From Emydura subglobosa (Eukaryota > Chordata > Testudines > Chelidae), in assembly GCA_007922225.1 (NCBI GenBank), contig ML680053.1:16313877-16377876 (forward strand): DNA of 64,000 nt, in the 5' to 3' direction. Below the pieces are notes generated by a model that saw nothing but the letters and a program-made list of their open reading frames with translations, was not told the origin of the DNA and did not search any database. The translations under genes and the position numbers were made by a program. Positions 24,171-35,789 of this stretch are shown piece by piece (within the stretch, counting starts at the first letter, position 1; each line of letters begins with the position of its first letter).

Positions 24171-26029
24171 ATATCAACTGAACTAATGACATTGCAGATG
24201 GATTTGTTACCCAAGACATGCATGTTAGGTTAGTACATACCACATTAGACAAATGCCTGGCAGTTTTAAGAGCTGAACTGAACTATATTTTTTCCCAGCG
24301 TTCTGTTCACTCATGCTAAGTTACAGCCCACAAGCCCTTGCAATAGTACAACCCAGCATTTGGCATAAGCAGATAGGAAACATGTCAAAACCAAGATGCA
24401 TTTGCTCTATGTGTTAGTACGAGCTAGGAAGGTATCTTTTATGGACCAGTACCTAGAATGTGAGTATCCAAAACAACAAGGTAAGAAACTGGGACAAGCT
24501 GATGGGTTGGATTTTCATGACATGTAAAGAGTTTTGTAACTTGCAAAATCATCCTATAAATGCTCCTAGCTGAAATGTGTAACTTTGGGAGCACGCTTCC
24601 TGTGTAAGGCGAATATAGCAATGTTCCATGAGATGGCTTCCCGGAAACTTGTAGCATTTCTTGTACTATATTATTATCGGTTTAAAGCAATAAACTTCAC
24701 TGACAATGATTATTTGGCCTCTTAAATATATTTTATAGTGAACCAAAGTCAGGTCGAGCAATTGACTATACAGTTCATCACCACTATCTAAGGAGACGTT
24801 TAGAGGTACTTTGCCCGATTCACCACTGCGTTACTCCAGTTTCACACCTGTGTAAATCAACAGAAGCCAATAGAATCACTCAGAGCCGGTGCTAGGCATA
24901 AGCAGACTAAGCAATTGCTCAGGGCACTGAGCAGCTCAAGGGGGCCCCTATTTGCTTTTTAATCAAGTCTTCCTTTGCTCTCTGAGACGTCTGGATTTAA
25001 AAAGGAAGCGCACATTAGTATGTGTGGGAGACAGACGTGGCAGTCTGAGGCAGTGCTAAGGAATTTTCCATCTATTCTAAAATAGAATGACTAAATCAGC
25101 AGAGAGTGAACCTAGATGTGTGGCCTTTGATAGCACCTGCCCGCACAGCCCTAACACTCGCCTGTTTTTAAGCAGAGGACATTATAAAAATGCCTTGAAT
25201 TTTAATCTGGCAAGTGAGAAGAAAGACATTTCCCTTCGGCAATAAAATGATGGCTCTACACCATAGCAGGGTCTGTTTTAGACTTGGTGAGCCTTTCACT
25301 CTAGGACATGCTGAAAACCTGATCACACTGCCCTGATTCCTGTTTGTGCTTGTTCCAGTTTACCTTCTGTTAGCAGGGCCTACCCACAGCTTCCCTGCAA
25401 ACCGCAGGGGGAGGCTTAATAGCCTTTTAGCTGAACCATGTCTATTGTGCTCCAACATTTCTGACAGCATGGTCACTCTCCTTTCCCATAATACTGTAAG
25501 AGGTACCTGATGTTCCGCAGCACTCAGATTGCTATTAACTGACAGGAAAATAAATGCTTCCCTACAGCTACAGTTACAAGTAATCTGAAGTCCAGTTACA
25601 GGGCAGGACACTACAAATGTTCAAAGCATTTCAGGGAACTGCACGCCCTTTCTCATTTATGGTGCAGAGGTGAGCAAGGCTGGCCACCGTGCTAGAAAAA
25701 CACCAGAACCTGAAGACCTACTTTTCTTTGGGCAGGGGGGTGGGCTAACACTTCCGCTGTGTTATTAAACCCTCTTTGTGTCTTTGGTACCCAGTTCACA
25801 CAACTCATCTCCACCCTCATAGGTCTGTTACATTCACCTCTTTTTTTCCAGTCCCAGATTGTAGGTTGCCTGGGGCAGAGAGTGTCTTCTTTGGAACTTG
25901 TTTGTACAGTGGGGTTCTGATCCCTGATTGGGGTTCTTACACACAACCATCATCTCAATTAATAATAATTACAAATATTTTTTGCCAAAAATTGCCAATT
26001 TGTTGGAATCGAAGCTATTCGTGAACAAG
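24171..26029. other. Intergenic stretch
   Basis: Near 24885-24960 is a fragment resembling a turtle repeat with 'ggtgctaggcataagcag' and 'gcaattgctcagggcac'. Otherwise nothing is recognised. Confidence 0.35.
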
Positions 26030-26372
26030 GTTGTGTTTGATAAATTGTCTGACAAAAAACATTGAGAGCAAAAATTTTGAAATTGTCAAAACATTTTGAT
26101 ATTTTTCTAATAAAAATTCTGTTTTTCTGGTTTGAACTGGCTTTTGTTTTGAAATGTAAGCTAATTAGACTGAATAACGATCTTTAAAAAAGGTCAAAAT
26201 CGAAACTAAATGTTTTGAAATGATCAAAATGTTTCAATTGATCCAAAAAAAGTGGGTTTCTCCATTCACAATTTTTTTTTTAAACTTTTCACCCCAATTT
26301 GAGATAGGAAAAATTTCAATCTTACAAAAATATTTGTGAAATGGGAAAACCGTTTCCTAGTCAGCTCTATTC
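26030..26372. repeat. AT-rich interspersed repeat
   Basis: Same composition as 1831-2052: runs of gaaaattt, caaaatt and aaacattttg. It ends 'gtttcctagtcagctcta', the mirror of the 'tagagctggtc' start of the first copy. The left edge is not sharp. Confidence 0.5.
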
Positions 26373-26884
26373 ATATTACCAGTATAAAACAACAACTACT
26401 TAATTCAAAGCAGGTAATGAATAAGAAAAAAAGTTGAAGAATTGCATTTTAAAACGTGTTAAAATTAACATCTTCTCTCAAGAAGCTCTAACTGCATGCT
26501 ACCAATTTTACATGTACTCCTGTTCCTGAGTGCAAAATTTGCATACATGATTCTGCATTTGCATTAGCATAACAGGAAAATTACACATATAAATGTGAGT
26601 TCTACACGTTTGTTGTCTACATAGTTGTGATTTTGCAACTTACATTTGCCCTTTAAGTCAGCCCATGTATCTGTTCATAGGTTGGGAATCAAAACAGCTA
26701 TTATATATTAATTTTATTTCATTTAAAAAAAAACATTTAAATACATCTTTTTATATAACAATTTTTGTACTAGCTCCCAGTAGCTTTGTGAAGTGGTGGA
26801 GAGTGGGGTGCTTTCGTACACAAGTGGACACAAGTTCAAACCCTATCTAAGAGGTGCTGTATATACTCTTCAATTTGGAGGCAG

Positions 26885-27115
26885 CAACATTTAGTGGATA
26901 AAGCAGTGGACTGGCTCTCACGAGACCCGGGTTCTATTCTTGGCTCTAGAACAAGCTTAATGAATGGGTGACCTGGGGCAAGTTGCTTCAACTCCAAGTT
27001 CCTCAGTTTCCCCTTGTGTATAATGGGGATGATGCTGCTGACGTCCTTTGTAAAGCACTTCTAAGAGCTACTTATGACAAGCACTATATATAAGCTAGGT
27101 ATTATTATTTTTCTA
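26885..27115 (+). mobile_element. MIR/CORE-like SINE, near full length
   Basis: Starts with a tRNA-like head ('gtggataaagcagtggactg', 'gacccgggttctattcttgg' resembling a B box). It continues with 'gggtgacctggggcaagttg', 'ctcagtttccccttgtgt', 'ataatggggatgatgctg', 'tttgtaaagcacttcta' and ends 'taggtattattattttt'. It is the most complete SINE of this type in the window. Confidence 0.85.
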
Positions 27116-27957
27116 AATGCGTCATCTTCCCAAATGGAAATTTCATTAATCTCAAGATTTTCCCATGTGAAAAATGTCCTTATACTAAAAGTTCTAACTT
27201 GATGAGGCTTTTTGGAAATACAAATTTAAGACTCTCTCTCAATCCTAACAAAAATATCTAGGTATTTCTAGACGCTCCCTTGGGACTCTCTCTGCACTGT
27301 GTTTCACTGGTCACCCTTTGGGTCTGATCCTGCAAGGTGCTGAGCGCCCTTTGCGAAGTAAAGAGTGCCTTCCACTCCCATTGACTTGGAAGGTCCACCC
27401 AAGATGTCTGACACTAAGCAAAATTGAGCCTTTTGGCCTTACTATGCCTCCATGGTGCACAGATTATTCTGGGCTTCCTCGCACTAGACATTGTGTACTG
27501 GTTATCTGCAAATGCAACTGGTAGATGACATTCAGATCATCCATTACTGGGAGAATAACTGGCTTGGATGGAATACAAATTAGCTGCTAAACTAAAGAGG
27601 CACACAACAAATAAACAGTATTCTTGTGAGTAGTTTTTCTTTCCATGCCATTTTTTTTCTTGCATCTTATCAGGATGCAAAAGAGAAATAAGTTTTTGCT
27701 GGATAAAAATAACTAAAAGCAAGATGAAATTTGTTCCATCCAGGTAAAACAATGCAGCTTTTTTTTAGTACAATCTCCTGCCTAAAAACTATGCCCCATA
27801 ACTCTATAGAATGAAATCATACACAGCCATATATGTATACAATGACACTTAGTGTGTGCTTCCAGCACCAGGGTGCAAACACCAATGGGGCGGATTCTGT
27901 GCTGGAGACACAGCGCTGAAAGCACATCTCAAGGAGAAGCAAGAGACTGGGGGGAAG

Positions 27958-28110
27958 AAGACTTGATACCACCTTTGTGCAGTTTGGATTCTGGGCTGTC
28001 TTAGGGACCAAAACAGCCTCCGGTGTAAGTTACAGCAGCCCCAGAGCAGCTGTAACTTCGGGCTGTCTTTCCTGGACTGCACTACAGCCCAGAATCGCCA
28101 TAGCTACTCC
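27958..28110. repeat. Interspersed repeat, partner of 20030-20250
   Basis: Contains 'cggtgtaagttacagcagcc', then 'ccagagcagctgtaacttcg'. These form a short palindrome around the 'cagccccagagcag' centre, with flanks shared with the block at 20.0 kb. Confidence 0.5.
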
Positions 28111-28247
28111 TCAACATGCTCCATTCCCAGCCCTGTCTCAGGATGCCTCCTACACTGGGACAAGGGGTAAGGGAATTGTAAGTGACCCCGTGCAACAGCC
28201 CTGCATTGCTCCTGTGCCAAGGAAATTTTCCTCTGGCCTTTTGTGGT

Positions 28248-28451
28248 TTATTTACAGTCCTTATACATCACCACACCAGTATATAGGGCCATTAACAGAA
28301 GGCAAGAGAATTTAGCAAGATAAATATGAATATATTTCATTCTTTTGGAAAGATCTGCAAAGTCATTCTTGGCTTTCCTACTTGTGAATAAGGCAGCCAT
28401 CCCAAACTCATGCTGATAAAACCTTAATATCTCACGCTTATGTTTCCAGGC
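28248..28451 (-). other. Exon-like segment, unassigned (possible last exon)
   Basis: Reading leftward, the acceptor tgtgtgcag is followed at 28451 by AWKHKREILRFYQHEFGMA and on through SRKAKNDFADLSKRMKYIHI to KDCK and TAA, 67 codons. The start is in phase 0 and joins in frame to the donor of the candidate exon at 29021-29239. An AATAAA overlaps the stop. The composition looks like a helical soluble protein. I recognise no family. It could be a real exon, a decayed exon or chance. Confidence 0.3.
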
Positions 28452-28574
28452 CTGCACACAGAGAAATCAGAGAAAAACCTAAAAGCCTCTTTCTGGAAGG
28501 TTGCAACATAACCCTATTTTATTTCTTCCAATTCGGAAGCCTCAGAGTACATTCCACGGCGCTAAAAGACCTGC

Positions 28575-28790
28575 TGCATGGCCCAGCTGATTCGGGCTCA
28601 TGAGACTTGGGCTAAAAACGGAGGTATAGAAACCCTGCGAGGAGGTGGGTCTCAGAGCCTGGGCTCCAGCCTGAGCCTGAACATCTACATGGCTCTTTTT
28701 AGCCACGCAACCGGAGCACCATGTCGATTGACCCGGGCTCTAAGACTCAGTGCCATGGGGTTTTTATTGCCATGTAGACCATACCCCAAT
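28575..28790. mobile_element. MITE fragment
   Basis: Text such as 'gcccagctgattcgggctca', 'gacttgggctaaaaacgg', 'cctgggctccagcctgag' and a 'ttattgccatgtagaccata' end matches a turtle palindromic element whose termini read 'gtagacatacccc'. Internal arms pair (gggctcca against ctggag-like). It has no coding capacity. Confidence 0.55.
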
Positions 28791-29020
28791 TCACAAAAAC
28801 CAAAAGCAGAGAGAGAGAGAGAGAGACAAAGCAGGCTACTTCCTAAGGCAAAGAGGCACAACTCACCAATCTTAGTCTGCAAAGCGCCAGCCTAGAGTAA
28901 CAGCTGAGGCCACAGATCACGCACTGCCCTCAGAGCCCCAGCCTGCAAGGACCAGGGACCCCCAGAGTATGTTAAAGGGTAACGTGCAATTTGAATACAG
29001 TTTCAATGCACCACACTCAC

Positions 29021-29239
29021 CACCCCCATCAGATTTTTTAATACCTGGCTAATGAGTTTAAACTCCCGAGCACTCTGTACAATTTGCTGTAATTCATCCT
29101 GAATGTAATAACTGGTCATTTGGAACAACCAACAGAGAAATTCTTCTCCCAGAACAAATGGGTTGATCTTAGGAACAGCTCTTGCTTTGCGTATTTCAGA
29201 CACGACATGGTGCATTAAAGCAATAGGAGTCAATAGTGG
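29021..29239 (-). other. Exon-like segment, unassigned
   Basis: Reading leftward, the acceptor cctgcag is followed by 73 open codons: PLLTPIALMHHVVSEIRKAR, then a FVLGEEFLCWLFQMTSYYIQ part and an EFKLISQVLKNLMGV end. A GTG|GTGAGT donor follows; an alternative donor CAG|GTATTA lies eight codons earlier, also in phase 0. The next candidate exon (28451 leftward) starts in phase 0 with a good acceptor. The peptide looks like an amphipathic helical domain. I recognise no homologue, and the acceptor's pyrimidine tract is weak. Confidence 0.3.
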
Positions 29240-30539
29240 CTGCAGGCTCCATCCTATGCAGCCGTGACCCGGCTTTCTATCTAGTCACAGCTGTGTACAC
29301 AAACTACTTTTTTTTTTTATTAATCTGGTCCTCAATTTAAACCTCTGAAAAATGAGTTTTAGTAAAAGCAAAATTGTTCTTGGGTCAAATCAGTGTTACT
29401 TTAGGCCCCAACTTAACAGTGTGTCATGTAGCTGTAATGAGAACCATGTGTTTGGAACAAAGGTAAGAGGACTCTGCTTCCACCCAGTGTAAACAAAGAA
29501 ACTGCCTTATGCTCGCAGGCCATAGGCTGGAGAGAGCGTAAGAACCTGGTCTTGCTCCCACTGAAGTCAATGGCAAAACAGAAGGAGCAGGACTGGGCCC
29601 TCGAACGCACTGGTGCTGCCAGTGTAATGGGTTTAACGTACCTCTGTACAGGAAATAGATCATGAAAGTTTCAGCATATTTTTACTTGGTTTCCAAGTAT
29701 AAACGCTTGCAGCCCTGGAAATAAAAACCTCTAGAGATAGATGATGGCACAAAAGGTTCCTCCCCGGCCCCTGCAGAGAGTAATAAGACACAGTAATGAA
29801 GCAGCAGCTGGATATCCATTAATATCTAGGTACCACAACATTAAGCCTGAACGGACCCCAACACCTCAAAGTCTCTTGCATGCAGGGCCAGGGAGGCTGG
29901 AAGGGGGTAAGGAGGAGAGCGCATCCCCCGGAAAAGAAATAGGTTTCTGCCCCTCTGCATTGGGCTGGGAAGGGAGCAGGTAGGAGTTGGGGTGAACGAG
30001 GCCCTGGTGCCAGTGCCTAGTATGGAGAGTTGGTCTTCGGTCAAGCGGCCCCTTTCCCTTTTCAGAGCATCCTCTGGCAGGTACCGATGGCAGGCCCCGG
30101 CGAGAGCTGCCCAACAGTGGGTCAGCACGTAGGAAGCCGGGGATGCTGCAGCTGGGACCAGGCAGAGGAGCATGGGGAGCAAGAACTGCCAGGAACCAGG
30201 TCAGAGCCAGAGCCAGGTGATGTTGGAAGCCGAGTAGTGGTGTCACCCAGACACTGGAGCATCCTGAGGGAAGTAGGAGCTGGGCACAGGTAGCGGGGAG
30301 GCAGGGACTGGACGGGCTCTGTGGGGAGTCACTCCCTGCTCCTTTGGGCCTCCCCCAGCTCTATCTTTCTCTCAGCTCCCCTCCATTATTCCCATCTCCT
30401 CCTGCTCCCCTCTACTCCCTCACAGGGCTTCCCTCAGTCTCCCTGCCTCTCCCCCATTCAAAGCAAGCCTCTGACACCTTTTGTGTGACAGACCATGGCA
30501 ATGACGAACAGCAGGTCAAGCCAGGCAGGAAAGGAGCAA
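29240..30539. other. Intergenic stretch
   Basis: Increasingly GC-rich to the right. Long frames at 29.8-30.3 kb on both strands arise from GC-rich low-complexity DNA. No gene recognised. Confidence 0.35.
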
Positions 30540-31250
30540 TGAAGTGAGCAAGGAGGAGAGCTGAAGATGACAAGAATGGAGAGCTAACCTGGATCAATCC
30601 AGGTCCTACCGGGCCTTGCAGGAGAGGACAAGGAGCGTGAATTGGAGTCAGAGATGGGGGTGCGGGGGAGGAAGCCAGTGAAGGGATTAGCAAAGGAGCG
30701 GGCAGCGTGTCATTCAAGCAAGAAGATTTTGGCAGCAGCTTTCTGGATGGTATAACTGAGGATGAGGCGGGTGTTGCAGAGGCCATAGAAGATGAAGTCA
30801 TAGAAACCCAGGTGACTGGACAAGGGCCTCAGCAATGGGGATGGAGAGGAAGGGGCAGCTTTTTGGAGAAGCTGTGGAGGAAAGACTGGCAAGATTTAGT
30901 GACCGCATCAATCTGGGGGAGAAGAGGGAGGGACGGAAGAAAAGACCAAGGATGTGGGCCCACTGGGCAGAGAGGACCAAGAGCTGCCAATAGTGATAGG
31001 GAGGGAGGGAGGCAGGACGGTTTGGAAGGAGAGCTAAGGAGCCCCATTTTAGCCAAGTTACATTTTAGCGGGCAGCAGGAGACCTGAGCTCAGGTGTGCA
31101 AGGTGCTGGCGAGCGCCTTGTCCTCACTCCTCAGTGGCAGTGGTCAGAGGCTGGGTGGAGCAGAAGAGGTGAGGGACAGAGCGGTAGATGATCAGCATAG
31201 AGGTGACAGCTGAAGCTGTGTGATCCAGCGCTAGATCACTTGGTAGAAAA
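30540..31250 (-). mobile_element. L2 LINE, antisense
   Basis: Ordered L2 text read backwards: 'ttttggcagcagctttctgg', 'gatgaggcgggtgttgcaga', 'gatttagtgaccgcatc', 'gggcagagaggaccaagag', and near 31185-31205 'gatgatcagcatagaggtga', the complement of the YADD-type reverse transcriptase motif (here Y-A-D-H). Frames are broken. The 36.93-37.34 kb block is a related copy. Confidence 0.6.
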
Positions 31251-31253
31251 GGC

Positions 31254-31712
31254 TTAGGCCTGGCTTCCCCTACCGAGTTACGTCAACATAAGGCAGTTTA
31301 CATCGACCTAACTCTGCGAGCGTCTACACTACAGCGTTGCTCCCACTGAGGTAAGTCACCCACTACGCAGACTTAGTAACGCCACCGCTGCGATAGGCGT
31401 AGCGCTTACGTCAATGGAGTTGGGTCAATGTAGTGTCTGTGTAGTCATCGCGTTGGCTGTTCTGGCTACCAGCCCCTGGCGGCTGATAACTGGATCCCTG
31501 CCTCAGGGGATCCGGGCTGTCAGCCCGGGTGGCAGGGCTCTAGCTGTCAGTGCCCCCACACTGTCTGTTAAATCAGCAGACGTGCACCCGGTGAGCACAT
31601 GCAGCACCAAGAGAAGCAGCGTAGTGTGGCCATGAAAAATCCATTTTATTACTGCGGTGGCTGTACATCGATGTAACTGAAGTTGGCTTAATTTTGTAGT
31701 GTAGACTGCCCT
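31254..31712. mobile_element. MITE-like element, about 460 bp
   Basis: Contains 'gttacgtcaacataaggcag', 'tttacatcgacctaactctg', 'gcgtctacactacagcgttg', 'ggctgtacatcgatgtaact' and ends 'gtagtgtagactgccctga'. The ends are imperfect inverted repeats built on 'gtctacact'. Repeated 'catcgacctaact' segments in both directions are typical of turtle MITEs. No coding capacity. Confidence 0.6.
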
Positions 31713-33439
31713 GAGATCCCACAAACAAAGCAGGCTTAATCCGGCTGAGTGCACGGATGGGAGCTCTCCAAAGAAACCCCTCCTCCACTCAGGTGCTGCA
31801 GGAAGTGGCGCTGTGACCCAGCAAGCAGCGCTCTGCTCTCTCTCAATCAAAGTGGAGCCGATGCCCCAGGATGATGCCGGAGGTGCTCACTTTTGCCTGC
31901 ATTTCTGAGCACTTAGCAACATTAAAGAGATCCCAGGGCTTTTTTACAAGAGATGGGCTGTCTGCTCCCATGTCCTGCCAGAACTCCCCTAGGGGAATAC
32001 AGTGTGCCTTTCTGAAGTCACATGCTGTGGAAAGCTTGCAGAGGAGTTGGATGCAACCGTAGAGATGGAATAACATTTTTCATCCAAATCCCCACAAACA
32101 CTGTTGGTTCAGATAACGTGGACCCTGGATCTAAACCACCCCAGTTTTCTATGTTTCTATCCTGGGGAGCAGAGCAAAAGCTAGAGCAGAGTTCAGGCTG
32201 CCTGCTATTCTGTACTGCATCGGGGGCCTGATAACAAAGATCCTGTCTTAATCCTTGCTTGCCAAAGGCTAAAGAAGGATGGGAACAACCATGCCACTAC
32301 CAGCATTGCTCAAGTTTAAGTTGTACGGTGGCCTTAAAGGGACACACCACTAGTAGAACCCACAAGCAATGCAAGTTCTTATTGCACAGGATGGTCCCCA
32401 CGGAAAGGGAAAGTCGTGTGAAATCTTGGTAGCAAGAGATTCCCTCTTCACCCCCTTCCACAACATGAAAAACTTAAAGAAGCTGTCATGAGCATCTCCT
32501 TCCAGTTACAGGGATTTCATTAGTGTCTGTTTTCATCTGGTCTCTAGTAACAGGGGTCAGGACCAGCCTTTGGGATTTGCTGTTTTTAGTGAAAAGACCA
32601 TGAGAAAGCACTTTCCTGCAATATTTCCAGATGTACACTCCCAGCCCCCCTTTGGAACTAGCCTGAGAAAGTGCTTTTCAGTAGAATGTAAACCAGTACA
32701 CAGCCCAGAGGCTGGGAATGCACTGGGGAATGGGAGGAGATGTTAGGGATGAATGGAAGGATAGGAATTGGCAACAAACCCAGTTGTAGAGGAAACACTA
32801 ACAAAAAAGCAGTAGATGATTTTCTTTAATAATTTAAAGTTGGCTTCTCTCTCCTTTTGAAGAACAAACATTAATAATAATGTAACACACTGGTAGTGTA
32901 TGTGTGTAGTACTGTCCTCTAGTTACAGGCATCTGAAGAGCTCAGTTGCATGTCACAGGCCCTACACTGCTAATTCCTAATGGAGATTCTCCTTTGTTAA
33001 AGTGGTATGTGACTGTGCTTCTGAGATCTGAGGTCTTTCCCCACTCCTCCTGGGAAGTCTCAAATGGCCCTGGTGCACGGCCTCCTAACAAACATGAAAT
33101 CCAAGGTGATAGTGGGTTTGTCACCGGACTTCATACTTAGAATCAGAGATGGTCCAAACCAGGTGACTGAATCTAGACCCCCAGAAGCTTTGGAAGTAGT
33201 CACATCCGGATCTGAACCTTGCAGCTCAGCCTCAGCTCTGAAAGATGGATCTGAGCTAGGAAACAAGATCTGAATTCACTCAAAATGTGTAAATGGTTCT
33301 GGATCCCAACTTAGTGAAGGCTCAGCTCCACTTATACAAATTCTTTCACTTACAGCTCTCAATGCACAGGACAAACACTAAAACTCTAAGTGTCTCAGTG
33401 TAGGTAGCATTTACACTCCTACTAAAGATGGGTAAACTG
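31713..33439. other. Intergenic stretch
   Basis: Near 33140-33270 is a dispersed 'gatggtccaaacca' and 'catccggatctgaaccttg' motif, echoed near 43.1-43.25 kb. No gene recognised. Confidence 0.35.
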
Positions 33440-33560
33440 AGATACAAAGAGATGATTGAGTAATTGGCTTAAAATCCCACAGTCCCTCAGAACCAGAGTG
33501 AGAATTAGCGCCCAGGAGTCCATTGTCCCAGTTCATTGCTCTAACCACTAGATAACACCA
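33440..33560 (-). mobile_element. SINE fragment, antisense
   Basis: 'gggtaaactgagatacaaag', 'gagtaattggcttaaaatcc', 'gcccaggagtccattgtccc' and 'ttgctctaaccactagataa' are the antisense of a tRNA-derived SINE. The end is the complement of the tRNA-like head. Confidence 0.7.
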
Positions 33561-33774
33561 CTATACATCACTGCTTTAGAGAGAGAGAGAGTGAGCTCGT
33601 TTTGAAATAAACTCTAAGAAACGCTTGCAGAGCTCAATATTCTCTGTATGGGCATCCCCACAAGAACTAACGTTCAGGCAGGAGTGTAATAGTCTTATTC
33701 CAACGCAATCACATATGCTTGTACTGCCCCTTCCATTTTTAATGACTCATGGAACTAATAAATAATATAAAATA

Positions 33775-33895
33775 TGTATTAATTATTATAGTAACATCTA
33801 GAGGGCCCAGTGTGTTTGGGGTCCCACTGTGCTAGGTGCTGTACAAATATACAGAGAGACAGTCCCTGTCCTGCAGAGCTTATGGTCTAAATCTT
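33775..33895 (-). mobile_element. SINE tail, antisense
   Basis: 'tattaattattatagtaaca', 'ctagagggcccagtgtgt', 'cccactgtgctaggtgctgt' and 'acagtccctgtcctgcagag' mirror the SINE tail at 61.95-62.05 kb. The orientation matches the antisense head 215 bases to the left only loosely, so these may be two insertions. Confidence 0.65.
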
Positions 33896-34034
33896 ACATC
33901 TGACACATTAACACTATAACGTGACTATTTTTATTGCCATGACCTAAAGAACAATAACATTATAATACTAGTCAGACTGCCCAGGCCTGTTAGGCCCTGC
34001 TAATTACCGTAAAATGAGGTAATATAATTATTAG

Positions 34035-34265
34035 GGCAGTGTACTCCAATGGCTAGCAGATTGCACTGGGGGTCAGGAGATCTAGCTTCTCTTCTGACTC
34101 AACAACTGACCTGCTGTGTAATCTTGGAAGTCATGTCACTTTGTTGTGCCTCAGTTTCCCCATCTGTAAAATGGGCATTATGATCCTTACGTTTCCTTTT
34201 TAAAGTCCTTTGTGATATATAGTTGGAAAGTGCCATAAAAGTCCTAAGTATACTTTGATATTATA
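34035..34265 (+). mobile_element. MIR-like SINE
   Basis: 'gcactgggggtcaggagatc', 'ctgacctgctgtgtaatctt', 'tgtgcctcagtttccccatc', 'tgtaaaatgggcattatg' and 'ggaaagtgccataaaagtcc' are in MIR order, sense orientation. It is about 230 bases long and close to full length. Confidence 0.85.
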
Positions 34266-34319
34266 GCACAAGGCAAAAAGAGTGGCCAGGATTTTTCAAT
34301 AGTGTCTAGTGATTTTACA

Positions 34320-34490
34320 CGCAGCAAAATGTGGGGCCCAATTTAAGATACTTGAAGAGGCCTGATTTTTAGAAGGGTGCATCCTATCTGAAAAACAGGC
34401 CCATTCAAGATGTCTCACAGTGGTCACCCAGAAATAAAAGGCACCCAAAGCCACTAGTCACTTTTGAAAATCTTGGCCAGTCTGCATATA
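34320..34490. repeat. Dispersed repeat, partner of 6230-6380
   Basis: Both blocks contain a 'aggcctgatttttagaagg'-type segment (inverted or direct variants) and a 'ccactagtcacttttgaaaa' + 'tcttggccag' end (against 'cactagtctcttgaaaattt' + 'tggccag'). Class unknown. Confidence 0.4.
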
Positions 34491-34599
34491 CTGTGCCCAA
34501 ATCCCTGATATGTGCATTACGCACCAGTAGTGCAAGCTGGTGAGCGTGAAACTCAGTTTGTATCATTGAACCCATGAGAATGACAGCAAAGAATATACT

Positions 34600-34788
34600 G
34601 GATATCTTACATCACATTTTACACTATCTGGTTATCCTGAAGCTAGGAGTGGACAACAGGGAATAGATCACTACATGACTGCTTGTTCTGTTCATTCCCT
34701 CTGAAGCATCTGGCACTGGCCACTGTTGGAAGACAGCATACTGGGCTAGATGGACCATTGGTCTGACCGTCATGTTCTTATGTTCTGT
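34600..34788 (+). mobile_element. CR1-type LINE 3' end
   Basis: 'gactgcttgttctgttcatt', 'gcactggccactgttggaag', 'actgggctagatggaccatt', 'ggtctgaccgtcatgttctt' and a terminal 'atgttcttatgttct' repeat match a distinct turtle CR1 subfamily with a (TTCTTATG)n tail. Sense orientation. Confidence 0.75.
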
Positions 34789-34822
34789 GTATACTGACGC
34801 TTTTCATCACTCCCTCTAGCAG

Positions 34823-34989
34823 TAAAGACTCTACACTGGTGCTAAAGGCTTCTTCCCACAAGATCCCTGCCAGGAGAAACAATCGCTTAAGCAATAGGAC
34901 TGAAATCAAATCTACTGTGATCCCGCTCCCCAGCCTGCGGCATCCCAACTCTTGCCCATCTAGCAGCAACCTAGAAGCTGTTCTTCCAG
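34823..34989 (+). other. Exon-like segment, unassigned
   Basis: A strong pyrimidine tract and acceptor (ttttcatcactccctctagcag, by position 34801-34822) precede 167 open bases that end CCAG|gtagaa. Translation in the open frame gives KDSTLVLKASSHKIPARRNN, then NRTEIKSTVIPLPSLRHPNS and a SNLEAVLPG end: basic, serine- and proline-rich, likely disordered. The frame stays open 70 codons past the donor. I recognise no gene. It begins 35 bases after a CR1 tail. It may be a real exon of an unseen + strand gene or a chance combination. Confidence 0.25.
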
Positions 34990-35789
34990 GTAGAACCACC
35001 TATCCTAGGAACACAAAACAGGCAAGAGCTATTGTAGCAAAGAAAAAAAAAATCATTCTGTTACCTCCACAAGCAAGCTGTTCTTTTTCACAGCTCTGTT
35101 ATTTTCAACAGGGAGCTGTTGTTATAGGCAACATGGCAATAGAAATGCCGTTTGGCAATGCTGCATTCGGAAGGGAATTGCAAATTCGTCATAGCATTTA
35201 GCACTTCCACAGCAGGGTCCATCCAAGGATCTCATGAGCATGTTCTAAACGTTCAGTTAGCCTCACAAGACTCTGCTGAGGTAGTGAAATACGACTCATC
35301 CATGGGACAGACGGGATAATGGAAGCCCAGAGGGTATGGACAACATTTTCCAATGGGATGCCTGAAGCTAGCCCCTGAAATCCACAGTTAGGCCCTTAAA
35401 TGAATGTCCTGATTTCCAGGTGTGCCCCCATTTGAACTGTGGAGGCCGTTCAGCGCCCCTGCAAAGCCACGCCCTTATTTCGATGTCAAAAATGTGGATT
35501 TAGTTGCCTACATTTAGGTGCACCCGTTTAGGAAGTTTGGCAGAACTGGGAATAAACCCAGGTCTCTGCCTCTCACTCGTGGGCCATCTATTCCCTTTTT
35601 TTTAAAAATAAACGATTATTTCCTTGCAGGTTAAAACAGACTCACAAAGCGGCTGAAAACATTTTGAGACGCCCGTGTTTTAGGAACCCTCTGTTCATTC
35701 TTAGGCATGTTACTTTTTATGCATAGCAATATTTGGCGCTCCCATTGCTGCTCTATATCTCAATGCACAGGGGTAAGTACCTTGGACCC

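Noticed and set aside
26885..26960. Possible tRNA gene (B-box-like text at about 26930)
   Set aside because: No cloverleaf could be drawn and the rest matches a MIR-type SINE, whose head is tRNA-derived.
29741..31087. Several 80-130 codon frames on both strands in GC-rich DNA
   Set aside because: Low-complexity GC-rich sequence and antisense L2 explain them. Frames overlap on opposite strands and lack domain motifs.
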